Positions 34,739 through 45,977 of a DNA stretch of 64,000 bases are shown piece by piece. The DNA is from Aotearoamyces nothofagi (taxonomy: Eukaryota; Ascomycota; Leotiomycetes; Leotiales; Tympanidaceae), in assembly GCA_015345905.1 (NCBI GenBank), contig JADDTR010000015.1, positions 725,186 through 789,185 of the forward strand, given 5' to 3'. Each line of letters starts with the position of its first letter. The first letter of the stretch is position 1. The notes under the pieces were generated by a model. The model had not been told where the DNA came from. It did not search any database and worked only from the letters and a program-made list of their open reading frames with translations. Both the position numbers and the translations under genes were made by a program.

Positions 34739-37367
34739 ATGGCAGAAAATAATCAACTCTCTCGCTCTAGATCGAATTCAGCCCATGGATCAGAGACAAC
34801 AGAACCTGCTGCTAGAACGTGGGATGAGGGCAATAATCCCACCCCGGAAAGCAACACCACGCCAGGTATCGAGGAAGAGAAACTCCCCGGCGGCATTCTT
34901 CAGGGAGATCCATTCAGTACTGATGCAAGCAGATTGCTGTTTGACGCCATTGATCGACTTCGGCATTGTGGCGCAGGGCAAGACCTTGATTTACCACAGG
35001 TAAGAAGCACGCTGATCCAACTATTTCATAACAATAAGCCTATGCTCATCACAAATAGCTCGTGATAGTTGGCAAGCAATCAGCCGGGAAGTCATCTTTG
35101 CTTCAAAGCCTGACGGATATTCCATTTCCCGTCGGTGGAAGATTATGTACTCGGTTTGCAACGAGGATCATTTCCCGGAGAACTTCACCCGGAACAATTG
35201 ATATGGTAAATGTATCAATCGAGCCTGGCGATGTTGACCCTTTTAACTATTCCGATGATGATTCTCGGACAGGATCCTTTAATCCTCCCATTACGGCTAT
35301 GACAGCAGAGGTATTCGAGGACGTAATTGGACAGGTACGTCTGTAGTCCATTGTGGCTTCATATTAAGACTGACCTTGTTAGGCTAGTGAAGTCATGGGA
35401 ATAACAAATAATACCGGGTTAATCCAGAAGAATTTCTCTAGCAAGGTCCTGAAGATAGAGCTATCCGGACCTACACGCTCCCACTTCGGTATATTAGACT
35501 TGCCGGGGATATTCTCAGCAGCACTGCCACCTATAACAAGACAGGAAATGAATGGGGTAAAGGCGATGGTCGTCTCTTACATGAAAAAACCGCAGAATAT
35601 TATCATGTGAGCTTGTCCATAGGCAATTGACTTTTTTATCTAACTCCATCTTAAAGATGCATCGCAGATGCAACCGATGATGTGGCAAATCAGCGTATTT
35701 TCACCTTGGCATCAGAACATGTCCCTCCAACCCGAATTGTCGGTGTTTTTACCAAGTGTGACCGAACAGAGCATCCGGATGAGGCAAGTAAAATGAAATT
35801 CCGTTCACCTCTATTATGTTTAATTTTATCCTAGATTGTTCGTATTGTACAAGGGAACAAAGGAACGACCGGCCAAGCGTTGCATCATGGCTGGTTTGTG
35901 GTTCGTAATCGTGGACCTAACGATAGCTCGTCTTTCGATCGTGAGAGGGAGGAAAACTTGACTTTTAGCAATGATCCGTGGTTAAGTATACCAGAGCAAC
36001 GCCGAGGCACTACGATGCTAAAGAGATTCCTTGCGAACATTTTATGCCAACATATTCGCGATGCCTTTCCTGAGATGCAGCATACTCTGGACAAGCTTAT
36101 AAAAACGGAGAGCGATCGGTTACATGGTCTCGGGCCTCCACGCCCAACTCACGCTCAGCAGCAACACTATCTTGTTGCTATCACCCAGAGATTCCAGATC
36201 CTGGCTCAGCAGGCGTTGAGATTTCCCGAGGAGCTACCATTTAACGATATGAAGTTGCGTGGAATGACGCAAAGGGTCAAGGATGACTTCGCAAGAGAGT
36301 TAATACGACATGGCCATCTTTACAAGTTCTCGAAGATAACACAGCATCCTTCATTGCAGGTGTCGTCGGGTGGACTGTTTGATGACGATGAGCCCAACGC
36401 AGACAAGGTATCCAAAAATTGGCAAGATAATGACGAGTATCAAGGTGCAGAGCTGCTGTACAACGAAATTCGAGAGCAAATTGGTGCGAATCGAGGAGAG
36501 GAGTTGCAAGGAATGGTCAACCCTGCAGTTTTGAAGCCTCTTCTACGAAAACAGGCAAGCAAATGGCCAGAGATAGCCATGAAGCATCTTAACAGGCTTC
36601 AAGACCTCACTGAAAAGGCAACGTCAAAGATACTAGAAACGGTTTGTCAAGAGTTATACATTGACAACTATGTCTGGGATGAGCTTGAAGCTACACTCAC
36701 CAACTTTGCATCCGATGCTAGGCAGCGTGCGTCAGATAGGCTGTCCCATATGTGGAATGAAGATGGTAATCTACCATTACAGACCAACAACCCGGATTTT
36801 ACTTCGAAGGTTCACGAGTTACAGCTTCTTCGCTTTGAGGCAGCGTTAGAGCGGTATAAAAGAAGGAATCCGCCAAAAATGTTTATCGAGACTCTCATAC
36901 CGGATAATCCCGAGAGCCTACAGCATGCTCCGAAAGATTATGAAGACTGGGCCATCATTGATGTGAATAATGTTGACGCTCTTTTCAAAGAGATACATGC
37001 ACGCGGGGCACGGAATACAGAAGACGAGATTCATGATCTTCTCAAGGCATATTATGAGGTACAATGTCCATTTAGCGCGTGAGTGCTCACGTACTAACAA
37101 TTACCATAGGTTGCACAGCAAACCTTCATCTACTTCGTGACCCGTCATATTGTAGAGCCTTATCTCCAGGACACCAATGGACCAGTGATGGGACTGTCTA
37201 CTCAATACGTACTCGGTCTTAGCGATGAACGGATCCAGGAACTAGGTGGTGAGCATGATTCGGTTCTTAACACTCGGCAGAATGTAAATTCCAAAATTGA
37301 AAGGCTGGAGACTGCAAAGAAGATTGCCCAGCAGACCTTGAGGAGGACTAGAGCACTTGATGTCTGA
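34739..37367 (+). CDS. dynamin-like large GTPase (Mx-like fungal group)
   Basis: Exons 34739-34999, 35059-35334, 35383-35606, 35657-35783, 35835-37058 and 37110-37367 give 789 residues. GTPase motifs are G1 LVIVGKQSAGKSSLLQSL, G3 LDLPG and G4 TKCD. A helical stalk follows, and a GTPase effector domain ends the protein (VAQQTFIYFVTRHIVEPYL to the C-terminus). No PH or proline-rich domain is seen, so it is not a classical endocytic dynamin; fungi carry many such Mx-like paralogues of unknown role. The first 80 residues are hydrophilic and low-complexity. The intron at 35784-35834 uses a GC donor (GAG|GCAAGT), the only way to join HPDE to IVRIVQGNKG in frame. Membrane target and function are unknown. 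Confidence 0.9.
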
Positions 37368-37902
37368 AGATAGTCGGTGAGGAAAAGACTTAAGGATTCA
37401 GATGGTGGATTGATGATGAGCTAGCGATGTAAAATTATTGACGTGTTGTGTTGCTAGTTGAAGTCTCTTTCGTAATATGTTTAGGGCTTGATATCTATTT
37501 CATCTATTTTATATCAGCAATAATTTCTAGTTCTAGAAATAACACTCTCGCTGAGCTCTTCGTTTTATTATGTACGCAGTAGCCATGGCCCCGGTAGTAT
37601 AGTCCACAGTGCTCGAATACCCGCCAATCCTGCACTGCTTGTATCTGAAATCTATACTACCTTCACACATGTGGTGGTGTTAGATAGAAGCGTCGATCTT
37701 TTAAAATTTCCAACTCGCCCAGTGCACTGTTTTCAAGTGGCTCTTCCGTTGATGATGTTACTACTTCAATCGTAACAACGACCAGCAATGATCGACAAAA
37801 ACTCCCTGTGCGGACATTCAATCCTTCCAATGCGACATAGTTTTCACCCTGGATTTGATCCAAGGGGCTCTTATATCGAAATAACAACTTGAGGTCCTCC
37901 AA
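37368..37902. other. spacer between dynamin-like gene and tRNA gene
   Basis: No gene seen; a minus-strand open frame at 37663-37917 has no motif. Confidence 0.5.
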
Positions 37903-37919
37903 GCCCGTGTAGCTCAATG

Positions 37920-37971
37920 GTTAGTTCAGTCCAATTCAACAAATAGCGGGGCTTCGTTAACAATTTCTCAG
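37920..37971 (+). other. putative spliceosomal-type intron in the tRNA-Thr D-loop
   Basis: 52 nt with donor GTTAGT, branch-like CGTTAAC and acceptor TTTCTCAG. It splits the conserved GG of the D-loop. After removal the D-arm reads GCTC-AATGGTA-GAGC. Confidence 0.7.
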
Positions 37972-38025
37972 GTAGAGCGCGTCACTAGTAACAAATGTGA
38001 TATGACGAGGTTGCCGGTTCGATTC

Positions 38026-38076
38026 GTAAGTTTATCTTATCTGTATAATTTACTTAATCTTTCTAACATTCATCAG
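38026..38076 (+). other. putative spliceosomal-type intron in the tRNA-Thr T-arm
   Basis: 51 nt with a perfect GTAAGT donor, TTCTAACA branch site and CATCAG acceptor. It lies one base into the 3' strand of the T-stem. Length and signals match introns of neighbouring protein genes. Confidence 0.7.
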
Positions 38077-38088
38077 CGTCCATGGGCA

Positions 38089-38697
38089 TATTCAATCTCT
38101 ATTTTTTCTCATCTTTTTGGGTTATACCCGACAAGATCTTGACCCTTTTTTGGCGGTGTTCGCTAATCGAAGTGGTCAGAATCTGACGATTGCTGAGTTC
38201 GCCGAAAAATAGGGCAAGAAAAAAAAACACTAAGATCAGAAGTAGTGCAAGAAGAGACGGAAAATATATGTTACGCTCTGGGGGGTACGTAAACGTTGTT
38301 GAGTCAAAATATCAAGTCAATCTCTCATATTTTGTGTCCTAAATGGAGGCAACATTCCTATAGCTATACAGAGTTCCACAATTATCCCGAAGCATCCCTC
38401 AGTATCGCAACTTGAGAACAGTGGCTCAATGAAGTTGGTGGCCTGATTTGATAACAGACAAGGGGCTCTAGTAGGTGGAGACTTCCAACTGTTGTAATTC
38501 ACATTGTAGCAGCGTTAAAGGTATCAAAGGCATGATACAGCCATCGTTGACGTAGTACATCTACGGCATATTGACTTAGTAGGGGGTAAGCGGGCCTTTG
38601 AAAGCTCTCGAATCTACTTTCCCTTTCGATAATTATCCTCTGGCGAAGGGCTTTTCACTACCAGCTACTATCCGTTACTAAGTCAAGTGTATAGTGG
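38089..38697. other. intergenic, no supported gene
   Basis: T-rich just after the tRNA. No gene seen before the 3' end of the MTG1-like gene. Confidence 0.5.
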
Positions 38698-39781
38698 TCA
38701 TGTAGACTCAAGATGCTTCAACTTTCCACGTTGTCTCTGCGCATCCTTCCTCTGCTTCCGTGCTTGACTGACACTCGTTCCCACTTCCTCCATCATCTTC
38801 TTTTGTAAGCCATCTTCTGTGACCTCATCGAGTACAAAGGTTCCGAGATGACCCTGACGCCATCTCTGGATCATCCATAATGCCGCAGCTTCAACATCAG
38901 GAACACCGCCCTTTTGCAGCCTTCCAGTCTTCTGGCAGACGGCATCCAAAAGTTCAGCAACATCATTTGTTGGCGCGCAGTATGAACTGTATGTCTCGGG
39001 CGACTGGCAGTTGATATGGTAGAGTAGATAATCTGCAAGGGTTGTAGGGGGAATGATTGTGTCCTTAACACTCCCGACCAGCGCAAGTTTCAGCATGCTC
39101 TCGGCATCGGGCACGTATGGCACAAATACACCAGGCGTATCCACCAAATAAACCCCTTCCCTATCTTTCTCAGGGTCCGGATCCACAATCTTCACTCCAG
39201 AAGCTATTTTTCTTGTAACCCCCGGCTGAGCGCCAGTGAACGCTGCTTTACCTCTATGGACACCCTCCATTCTTAGTGCGTTCAACAGCGATGACTTTCC
39301 AACGTTAGGCATACCTACCACTAGCATCCTCGAGCCAGTCAAAGATGCTATTCGAGTCGCATGGTCTTTGGCAAAGTCAAGGACTGCCTTGACATCTCGT
39401 TTCTTTTTATGATCAGAAAAGAGGACGGCGGATGGCCTATGCCAGTTTCGAATAGTTTCTTCGCGCTACACTCAGCATATTAGTAATGCCTTCCTCCGGT
39501 TCCTTGTTCCTGCTCACTTTCTTGTCTGCTGGCCTATCTTTGCTTCCTAAATCCCTCTTTGTGTATACAACCAGTCTCTCTTGACCAGCGAGAGATTCTT
39601 CAAATAGCGGATTTCGGGATGTTAATGGGACACGGTAATCCCGGCATTCGATAATAAGGTCAATGGATGAGAGCATCGTCTTCATCTTCGATAGACCAGC
39701 GGCATGATGGCCCAGGTAGTATGAACGTGGAAGGGAGAGCTGAGTGGGAAAGACCGCTCGAGGGACAAAAGAAGCTGCCAT
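38698..39781 (-). CDS. MTG1: mitochondrial ribosome-associated GTPase MTG1
   Basis: Two exons (39781-39518, 39465-38698) give 343 residues. MTG1 is a circularly permuted GTPase needed for assembly of the mitochondrial large ribosomal subunit at the inner membrane. The permuted order is visible: G4-type YTKRDLG comes first, then G1 LVVGMPNVGKSSLLNALR, the G2 Thr in GAQPGVTRKI, and G3 VDTPGVFVP. The N-terminus is basic and hydrophobic, as for a mitochondrial import signal. The single phase-0 intron joins PADKK to REETIRNWH. The C-terminus is strongly basic, suitable for rRNA contact. Confidence 0.92.
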
Positions 39782-40359
39782 ATATATGGCACGCTATAAA
39801 TACTATCGATACGCCGTAGTATACATTCTCACCGCCATGAAGACGTCGTGTATGTTCAATTGAATTCTAAAGGAGCGTAAGAGAGCGAGACGAGGCTGCC
39901 AAAAATCTGACGTTCGACGCGATTTCGCGAGGAATCTCTTGACCAATCATATTGGAGATGGCCAAGTGTCTTATGATCGGCAGCTGAATAAAAAATGTCT
40001 TCTCCCTCAAGTCAATTAATTGTGAGTCTTAACATGAAAAATATTTCTTGGGGCAGTGTTTCTTTCTTGCAGTGGTGTCTATAAACCGAAAAGTGTCTTG
40101 GACCTGATTCCTGTGGTTCAAGCTGGCTCCATTCTTGGCGCCACTCGTTTTCGAGAGCCCGGCACGTGTTAGCTAAACCGTGCCAAGAAACCCAATGTCA
40201 TCATCAGAACTCCAACAAAATACGTGAACCTTTTTATATTAAATTCACACCTAACTCCATTGCAGAGTTCTTACCCTAACACTCTGGCCTTGTAACCCTA
40301 AGTCTTCGACCTTCTCCTAGATGCGTAAACATAGCTAGAGAGGCCTTGCCGTTTCCAAT
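39782..40359. other. divergent promoter region of MTG1 and the Bor1-like gene
   Basis: 578 bp between divergent start codons. I see no defined element or gene. Confidence 0.45.
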
Positions 40360-42357
40360 ATGGCAAAAAGTGGCATATCGCCGTTAGAAGGAAATGGCCC
40401 TCTGGCCATAAATTTGGCTTCAGCAGTGATATCTCTATCTAGGAGATCGTCAGTATCTTCCATAGCAGAAAGGCGCGATGAGCACGTATCAAACGATGGG
40501 GGTGACATTAGTGCTGGCCACCGACCCGTCGCTGATCTGGAAAAATATGACAACGGTAGCAACGACGTTGCATATACTGGGATAAATCCGAGAACTAGAA
40601 AACTATTTTCAATCCAATTCCGAGCTTGGTTTGCACCAAAGGGAAAATTGAGGCCTTTCCGTCTCTTGCGACAAGATGTACGAAGCCTCAAGGAACGATA
40701 TATCTCAGACTGGACTCTGTTCAACCACGTCGTGTTTGCTAGCGCTGTGTATGCGTTTTTCACAAATATATTACCTGGCATTACATTTGCAAATGATTTA
40801 TATGTTCTTACTGGTATGAACTGGGGCACGATTGAGATTGTTTTCAGCACTGGGCTTTGTGGCGTAATCTTTTCTATGTAGGTGTTCACACTCCTATCCA
40901 GGTCTTACTCGTTACCTGCAGCTCATCTCTAACACCCTCATAGTTTTTCTGTCCAGCCATTGACTATTCTCGGCGTCACTGGACCATTTTCTGTCCTGGC
41001 AGAAACAATCTATTCTCTATGCATAAATTCGTTCCATGTAAGATCTACCTCCCAACTTATATATCTCTTAGCTAATAACTCTCAGGTAGACTTTCTCCTG
41101 GTTATGGCGTGGTCACTAATCCATTCAGCATGGATGCATTATCTCCTTGCCATATTTAACGCCCACGATTGGACGATGCAATATGTGACGGACTTCAGCG
41201 CTGAAATCTTCTCCCTTCTTAACAGTATCATCTACTTCCATAAAGCTGTGCAAGAGCTCCAACGCAACCATGATGCTGTCTCCTTCGCCTCGTTTCTATA
41301 TTCTATCATTGGCTCTGTGGGCACTTTCCTCTTAGCCCTCGCTCTCTCAAAAGCCAACTCTTGGAAGCCACTTCTTCGTCATTACATACGCGTGGGTTTG
41401 TCCGAATATGCTGCTGCAATTTCTATCATCATATTCATTGGTATGCCTCATATTGGCGAGCTCGCAGCACTGGATAAGCAGACTCTCAATGTTGAGACTT
41501 CATTTCGACCATCAAGTCCGGACCGTACCGTATTCTTCGTGCAATTTTGGAAACTTGAAGTCTCTTGGATATTCCTCTCTATCATTCCGGGAGCTATCAT
41601 AACAGTCCTCTTCTATTTCGATCATGAAATCAGCAGTATAATCTGCACTGTTGATCGTTATGGGACCAAGAAGCGTAGCGGCTTCGCATGGGATATCATG
41701 CTATTAGGTACAACCACTTCAATCTGCGGCATACTAGGCATTCCTCCTGCGAATGGACTGCTCCCGCAAGCGCCGTTACACTCGGAGTCGCTAATTCATA
41801 TCGAATGGGAGCAGAACGTTACTGCAGCCAACGAGCGTGTAGTAGAAATTAAAGAGGTAACCAGAGTTTACGAGCAAAGATGGTCTGCATTTCTCCAGGC
41901 AGGTGGCATCCTCCTCTTCACCTCGCCTTCCTTTCAACACGTTCTGGGTCTCACACCCACATCTGTCCTAGCCGGACTCTTCATGTTCATGGGTGAGCAA
42001 TCATTGGCCGTGAATCCCATTCTCTATCGCTTCTTCTATATTTTAACACCGCCCTCTGAACTACCACCATTGCCGCAAGGAGTGAAGTCGTATTGGGGGA
42101 TCCACGCATACACATTTCTGCAGATTTTCATGACGGGACTTGTATTTTACGTCACTTTGACAAAGGGAAGCCCTGCATTTCCGATTATAATAATCCTCCT
42201 TGTGCCCTCCAGGTTGCTACTGATGAGACGGTGGTGGAATAGGGAGACGCTACGCTATGTCGATAGATGGGCTTGTAAGCCTGGCACGCCGGAAGATGAT
42301 GAAGATCGAAACATAGGTGTTGCAGGGCCTGCTGATAATGAAATGCAGAGCAACTAA
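40360..42357 (+). CDS. Bor1/SLC4-family anion (borate/bicarbonate) transporter
   Basis: Exons 40360-40877, 40944-41037 and 41086-42357 give 627 residues. Yeast Bor1 exports borate. After a cytosolic N-terminus of about 120 residues, a dozen membrane segments follow, with family blocks ILPGITFANDLYVLTG, GVTGPFSVLAETIYSL, HAWMHYLL-like AWMHYLLAIFNAHDWTMQY and LFYFDHEISSII (the DHxxS segment of SLC4), plus GIPPANGLLPQAPLHSESL. The second intron (41038-41085) is 48 nt, a multiple of three without stop, so retention would add 16 residues; its GTAAGA and CTCAG ends and the family alignment HV|DFLLVMAWSL favour splicing. The substrate (borate or another anion) is inferred from the family. Confidence 0.9.
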
Positions 42358-42755
42358 GGTAGTTTCAAGAGATTACATTATATAGATTTCCGTTGAATAA
42401 AAGGGTAAAAATATCAATATATAAGGATACATATTCATTGCAGGTTGGCATTTTTGTGAGGATTAAGATAAGGCAGCCAGCCCCAGAAGAGAGAGCACGG
42501 ATTTTCAACTTAACCGTAATCCTACTTAGCCCATGGCACCATCTCTTGTTACTAGCTAGAGTGGTTGGAAGGTTTAGGCATATTCACGCAAATATTCATT
42601 ACAACGAATTAAGATGTAGATATAATGTAGAATTCGTGGAATTAGTGGTCGCCTACTATAATGTATCCCCTACAATCCCTAACTCCATAGGCCTATAGTA
42701 ACTCCTTCGATTGTAGTTAAAGTATCACAAGGTATATTAACACCGCAGTGACCAA
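42358..42755. other. convergent 3' intergenic spacer
   Basis: AT-leaning spacer between two convergent stop codons. A short open frame at 42393-42698 has no recognised motif. Confidence 0.5.
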
Positions 42756-43925
42756 TCAAACCGCCCAGTATATGTCCATCTTCACCCCTTCCACCTGGTT
42801 TCTCCATCCCGGAAAACGTGCCCGCGCCCAAACCGTTACAATATCTCCTACCTTCAGGTTTCGCACAAATTCTCCATTCCCGGTTGCCCTTCCTCTACCT
42901 TTCATCTCTAGTTCATCTGCTTCAGGAGACTCAGGGTCAATATTGTCATCATAAGCCCAAGTAATGGTATACTCCTGCGTCTGCTTCTTCGCAACCACAT
43001 TGGATTGTAGGCGTTCCCTACTAGGCAGAAGCGGGTGGTTGAATTTGTATTGGTTCATGGTGTCAGATCCAGCTATAACTGGAGGCTTAATTGGCCGCAA
43101 TCCGTAGGCTATAGGAGATAACTTTTCTGTGGCATGCGTACTTTCACCTACTACATTACCATCGAATTGTTGGAAGAAAGTAAACTGCGCTACATCTTTG
43201 TATGAAGCCTGGGAGGTGTCGATGGCTTCAAGACGTTCCAATCCCACATCAAACCACGAAAAAGATCCATGAAAGGTGCCATGGTCTCCGGCGGAACCTC
43301 CCCATCCTTGATCTCGGCTTCTGATAGTGAAGATTATTTTGCGAATTGGATGTTCTCCACGACATAGTGATTGGGCTGACCAGCTTGCTAGGATCTCCGA
43401 TGTTGTGTTTTTGACTGCGTCGCTAAAGTCGACATCGCTTGGAATAGAACTAGCTTTCGGCTCGGTGTAGATGTATTCTTTATCTGGGAAATTGAATTCG
43501 TAATCATCGGCTTCGTGGGGGACATAGCCAACGGGTAAGGAACGTAACTAAAGGCCGTCAGTAAATAGAACAGTCCCAGTAGTCCATCGTTGCTACTAAA
43601 ATAGCTAGGAACTTTTACATGAGAGGCGGCTTACAACGAAGGTATTTTCTACAGCTGAGTTTCTTTCCGAAGAAGTTTTGCCCCTGGCTAAAAAGGCACG
43701 ACTTGTCTTCACAGATGCGCATGGCCAGTATTCAGCGTAATCTATGATAGCATCGACAATTTCCATAGGAAGACTCGACACCTGTATAACTATATCTTTC
43801 ACTAAAAGGACTTGCTCGATTGAGGGCCCATCGAAGGGGTCCTTTGAGGAATCGCTGTCGCTGAGGTTTAGGGCAGACATGGCAGCAGATGCGGCATCGA
43901 TAAGAAAGCGGCCAATTACTGCCAT
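42756..43925 (-). CDS. conserved fungal protein of unknown function
   Basis: Two exons (43925-43635, 43547-42756) give 360 residues. I do not recognise a functional domain. The N-terminal part has SSLPMEIVDAIIDYAEYWP, which resembles the opening helix of F-box-like domains (LPxEI...I), followed after the intron by LRSLPVGYVPHEADDYEFNFP. A central block KIIFTIRSRDQGWGG and GSFSWFDVGLERLE looks like a beta-rich module. The C-terminus TWAYDDNID with a Trp/Arg-rich WARARFPGWRNQV is well structured. Codon use and the clean phase-0 intron support a real gene. The reading frame remains open across 43547-42756 with no stop. Confidence 0.75.
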
Positions 43926-44396
43926 ACAATAGCTATGTAGACAGAGCCCGGCGCGAGAATCAATCTAGTAACTAAGATATATGGTTTGGTAAAGCAATTG
44001 ATAAAGGGTTGTTGTGAAAATTGGAGCTGTATTGCGGTTTGTTGAAGACGAAGTCGGAAGTGAGCGAGGTGAAGATAGCTAGGGATAGTACGACCAATAT
44101 TGGGGATTTGCCCCACTGACGTCGCCCCGCAGTGCGTGTCGCGCAGCATCTATCACGCTAGAGACGGCTATACCCGAGATACCATACTGGAAAAGCGATC
44201 GATCACGTGCAATGGCATCATCACCATCGCTGCCCTTCTGGGTGTCGTACAAAGGGCATATTCTGCTGCCCGGACAGCCTGGGTTCTGCTGATAGATTTC
44301 GAAAGGATGGGTGTATATGGCTACGATAACCGTTATATCATTGCGAGCTAGGCTTGCTGTATCTTTCGACTATATTCAAGTCCGGAGAGTCACAAG
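43926..44396. other. divergent intergenic region
   Basis: 471 bp between divergent start codons; the open frames within are short and without motif. Confidence 0.45.
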
Positions 44397-45977
44397 ATGA
44401 GTACAAGCAGAGCTGTTGCCGCCTCGGTGCGGGTTGCAGTCTATGCGAAATCTACTCCAAACCCGTTTATTCGAATATGGGCACGCCAATTGTCGTCTAC
44501 GAATTCTTCCTCGCCCCGTCAGCCATCTCGATCAAAGGCAGCTCAGCATGTTGGCCAACGGTTGCATACGCAGCATCCCCGCAAGGCTCCAGCTGCAGAG
44601 GCCTCTAATCCCGCCATGGCCTTTCCTTGCCTTGACGCACTCGAAACTAAATCCGCGAATCTCGAAGCTCGATCTCTTTCAAGCGGCCCTGAACCATCCT
44701 ACACAAGTGGTCCTACGTTGAAGTATCACTGCGACAATCCATTGCAATTGGATTGGGGTGGAGTGTTGCCAGAGTTTGACATCGCGTATGAGACATGGGG
44801 AGAGATCAATGCCGACAAGTCCAATGTCATCCTCCTTCACACCGGCCTTTCAGCATCATCTCATGCGCATTCGACAGAAATGAACCCAATGCCAGGCTGG
44901 TGGGAGAAGTTTATAGGGCCAGGGGCGTGTTTAGACACGGATAAATACCACGTCATATGCACAAATGTTATTGGGGGCTGCTACGGCTCCACGGGCCCAA
45001 GTAGTATCGACCCAGCAGATGGAAAACACTACGCAACTCGATTTCCAATCTTGACAATGGAAGATATGGTAAGGGCACAGTTTCGGCTATTAGACGGTCT
45101 TGTTATCAAGAAACTATACGCCAGCGTTGGCTCCAGTATGGGTGGAATGCAGTCCCTTGCTGCTGGCGTCCTTTTCCCAGATCGCGTTGGACGGCTTGCA
45201 TCTATTTCTGGATGCGCACGATCACATCCTTACAGTATTGCCATGCGACATACTCAAAGACAAGTTTTGATGATGGATCCAAACTGGGCACGAGGCTACT
45301 ATTATGGACGTATTCCACCACATGCTGGAATGAAACTCGCGCGCGAAATCGCAACAGTGACATATCGCAGTGGCCCAGAATGGGAGCAACGCTTTGGTCG
45401 TAGACGTGCAGACCCAAGCCGACAGCCAGCTCTCTGTCCGGACTTTTTGATTGAAACTTACCTTGATCATGCAGGTGAAAAGTTCTGCCTCGAATATGAC
45501 CCGAATAGTCTATTGTATGTCAGTAAAGCAATGGATCTTTTCGATCTAGGGGCCGAGAATCAAATTGCAGCAGCTTCGCGCCGCGATACATTTGCTCAAC
45601 GCTTCGTATCTGGTACAGATGAGACTATTGATGGACCAACGTGCAGCCTTTCCCTCCCGGATACGCCATATGAGGAACAACCGGATCAGGCATGTATGGA
45701 TCTTAATGAGCCAGTGACTGTGTCCTCAGCACCGCCACCAGATCTTGTTAGAGGTCTTGCTCCCGCAAGAGATATTCCAGCCCTAGTTATGGGTGTTGCT
45801 AGTGACATATTATTCCCAGCGTGGCAACAAAGGGAGATAGCAGAGACGCTTAGAAGAGCAGGAAATAAGAGCGTCACCCATGTGGAACTTGGGGAAGATG
45901 CAAGCCTCTTTGGGCATGACACCTTCTTGTTAGATTTGGAACACGTAGGTGGCAACCTGAGGAGGTTCCTCCGTTAA
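44397..45977 (+). CDS. cysA: serine O-acetyl/succinyltransferase of the homoserine O-acyltransferase fold (CysA-like), mitochondrial
   Basis: One exon of 526 residues. In Aspergillus nidulans CysA and fission yeast Cys2, an alpha/beta-hydrolase related to homoserine acetyltransferase acylates serine for cysteine synthesis, replacing the hexapeptide-type CysE. The first 60 residues are basic, Ser-rich and without acids at the start, fitting a mitochondrial presequence. Catalytic residues: nucleophile Ser in [13 protein letters not shown], Asp in [12 protein letters not shown] and His in FGHDTFLL. The oxyanion-region block [14 protein letters not shown] and the tunnel motif [14 protein letters not shown] are typical. 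An insertion of about 70 residues before the Asp ([15 protein letters not shown] and beyond) is characteristic of fungal members. Other starts downstream are possible, but the presequence favours 44397. Confidence 0.9.
   Translation: MSTSRAVAASVRVAVYAKSTPNPFIRIWARQLSSTNSSSPRQPSRSKAAQHVGQRLHTQHPRKAPAAEASNPAMAFPCLDALETKSANLEARSLSSGPEPSYTSGPTLKYHCDNPLQLDWGGVLPEFDIAYETWGEINADKSNVILLHTGLSASSHAHSTEMNPMPGWWEKFIGPGACLDTDKYHVICTNVIGGCYGSTGPSSIDPADGKHYATRFPILTMEDMVRAQFRLLDGLVIKKLYASVGSSMGGMQSLAAGVLFPDRVGRLASISGCARSHPYSIAMRHTQRQVLMMDPNWARGYYYGRIPPHAGMKLAREIATVTYRSGPEWEQRFGRRRADPSRQPALCPDFLIETYLDHAGEKFCLEYDPNSLLYVSKAMDLFDLGAENQIAAASRRDTFAQRFVSGTDETIDGPTCSLSLPDTPYEEQPDQACMDLNEPVTVSSAPPPDLVRGLAPARDIPALVMGVASDILFPAWQQREIAETLRRAGNKSVTHVELGEDASLFGHDTFLLDLEHVGGNLRRFLR

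Larger units (their letters stand above)
37903..38088 (+). tRNA. tRNA-Thr(AGU) gene interrupted by three inserts, two of them GT-AG spliceosomal-type
   Basis: Acceptor stem GCCCGTG (37903-37909) pairs with CATGGGC (38081-38087, one G-U pair), with discriminator A at 38088. D-stem GCTC pairs with GAGC only after removing 37920-37971. Anticodon stem CGTCA/TGACG encloses loop CTAGTAA (anticodon AGT) plus about 11 extra nt (CAAATGTGATA), a conventional position-37/38 intron. T-arm GCCGG-TTCGATT is completed only after removing 38026-38076; one T-stem mismatch (C against T) remains. Insert 1 (52 nt) starts GTTAGT, has CGTTAAC and ends TTTCTCAG. Insert 2 (51 nt) starts GTAAGT, has TTCTAAC and ends ATCAG. 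The A box straddles the first insertion; the B box matches ten of eleven bases up to the second. A T6 run at 38102-38107 could terminate Pol III. Could be a pseudogene if the inserts are not removed. Confidence 0.75.

Noticed and set aside
37981-38010. A 24-nt GT...AG segment starting inside the tRNA-Thr anticodon
   Set aside because: It is too short for a spliceosomal intron and would delete the anticodon; the conventional anticodon-loop intron explains the extra bases.
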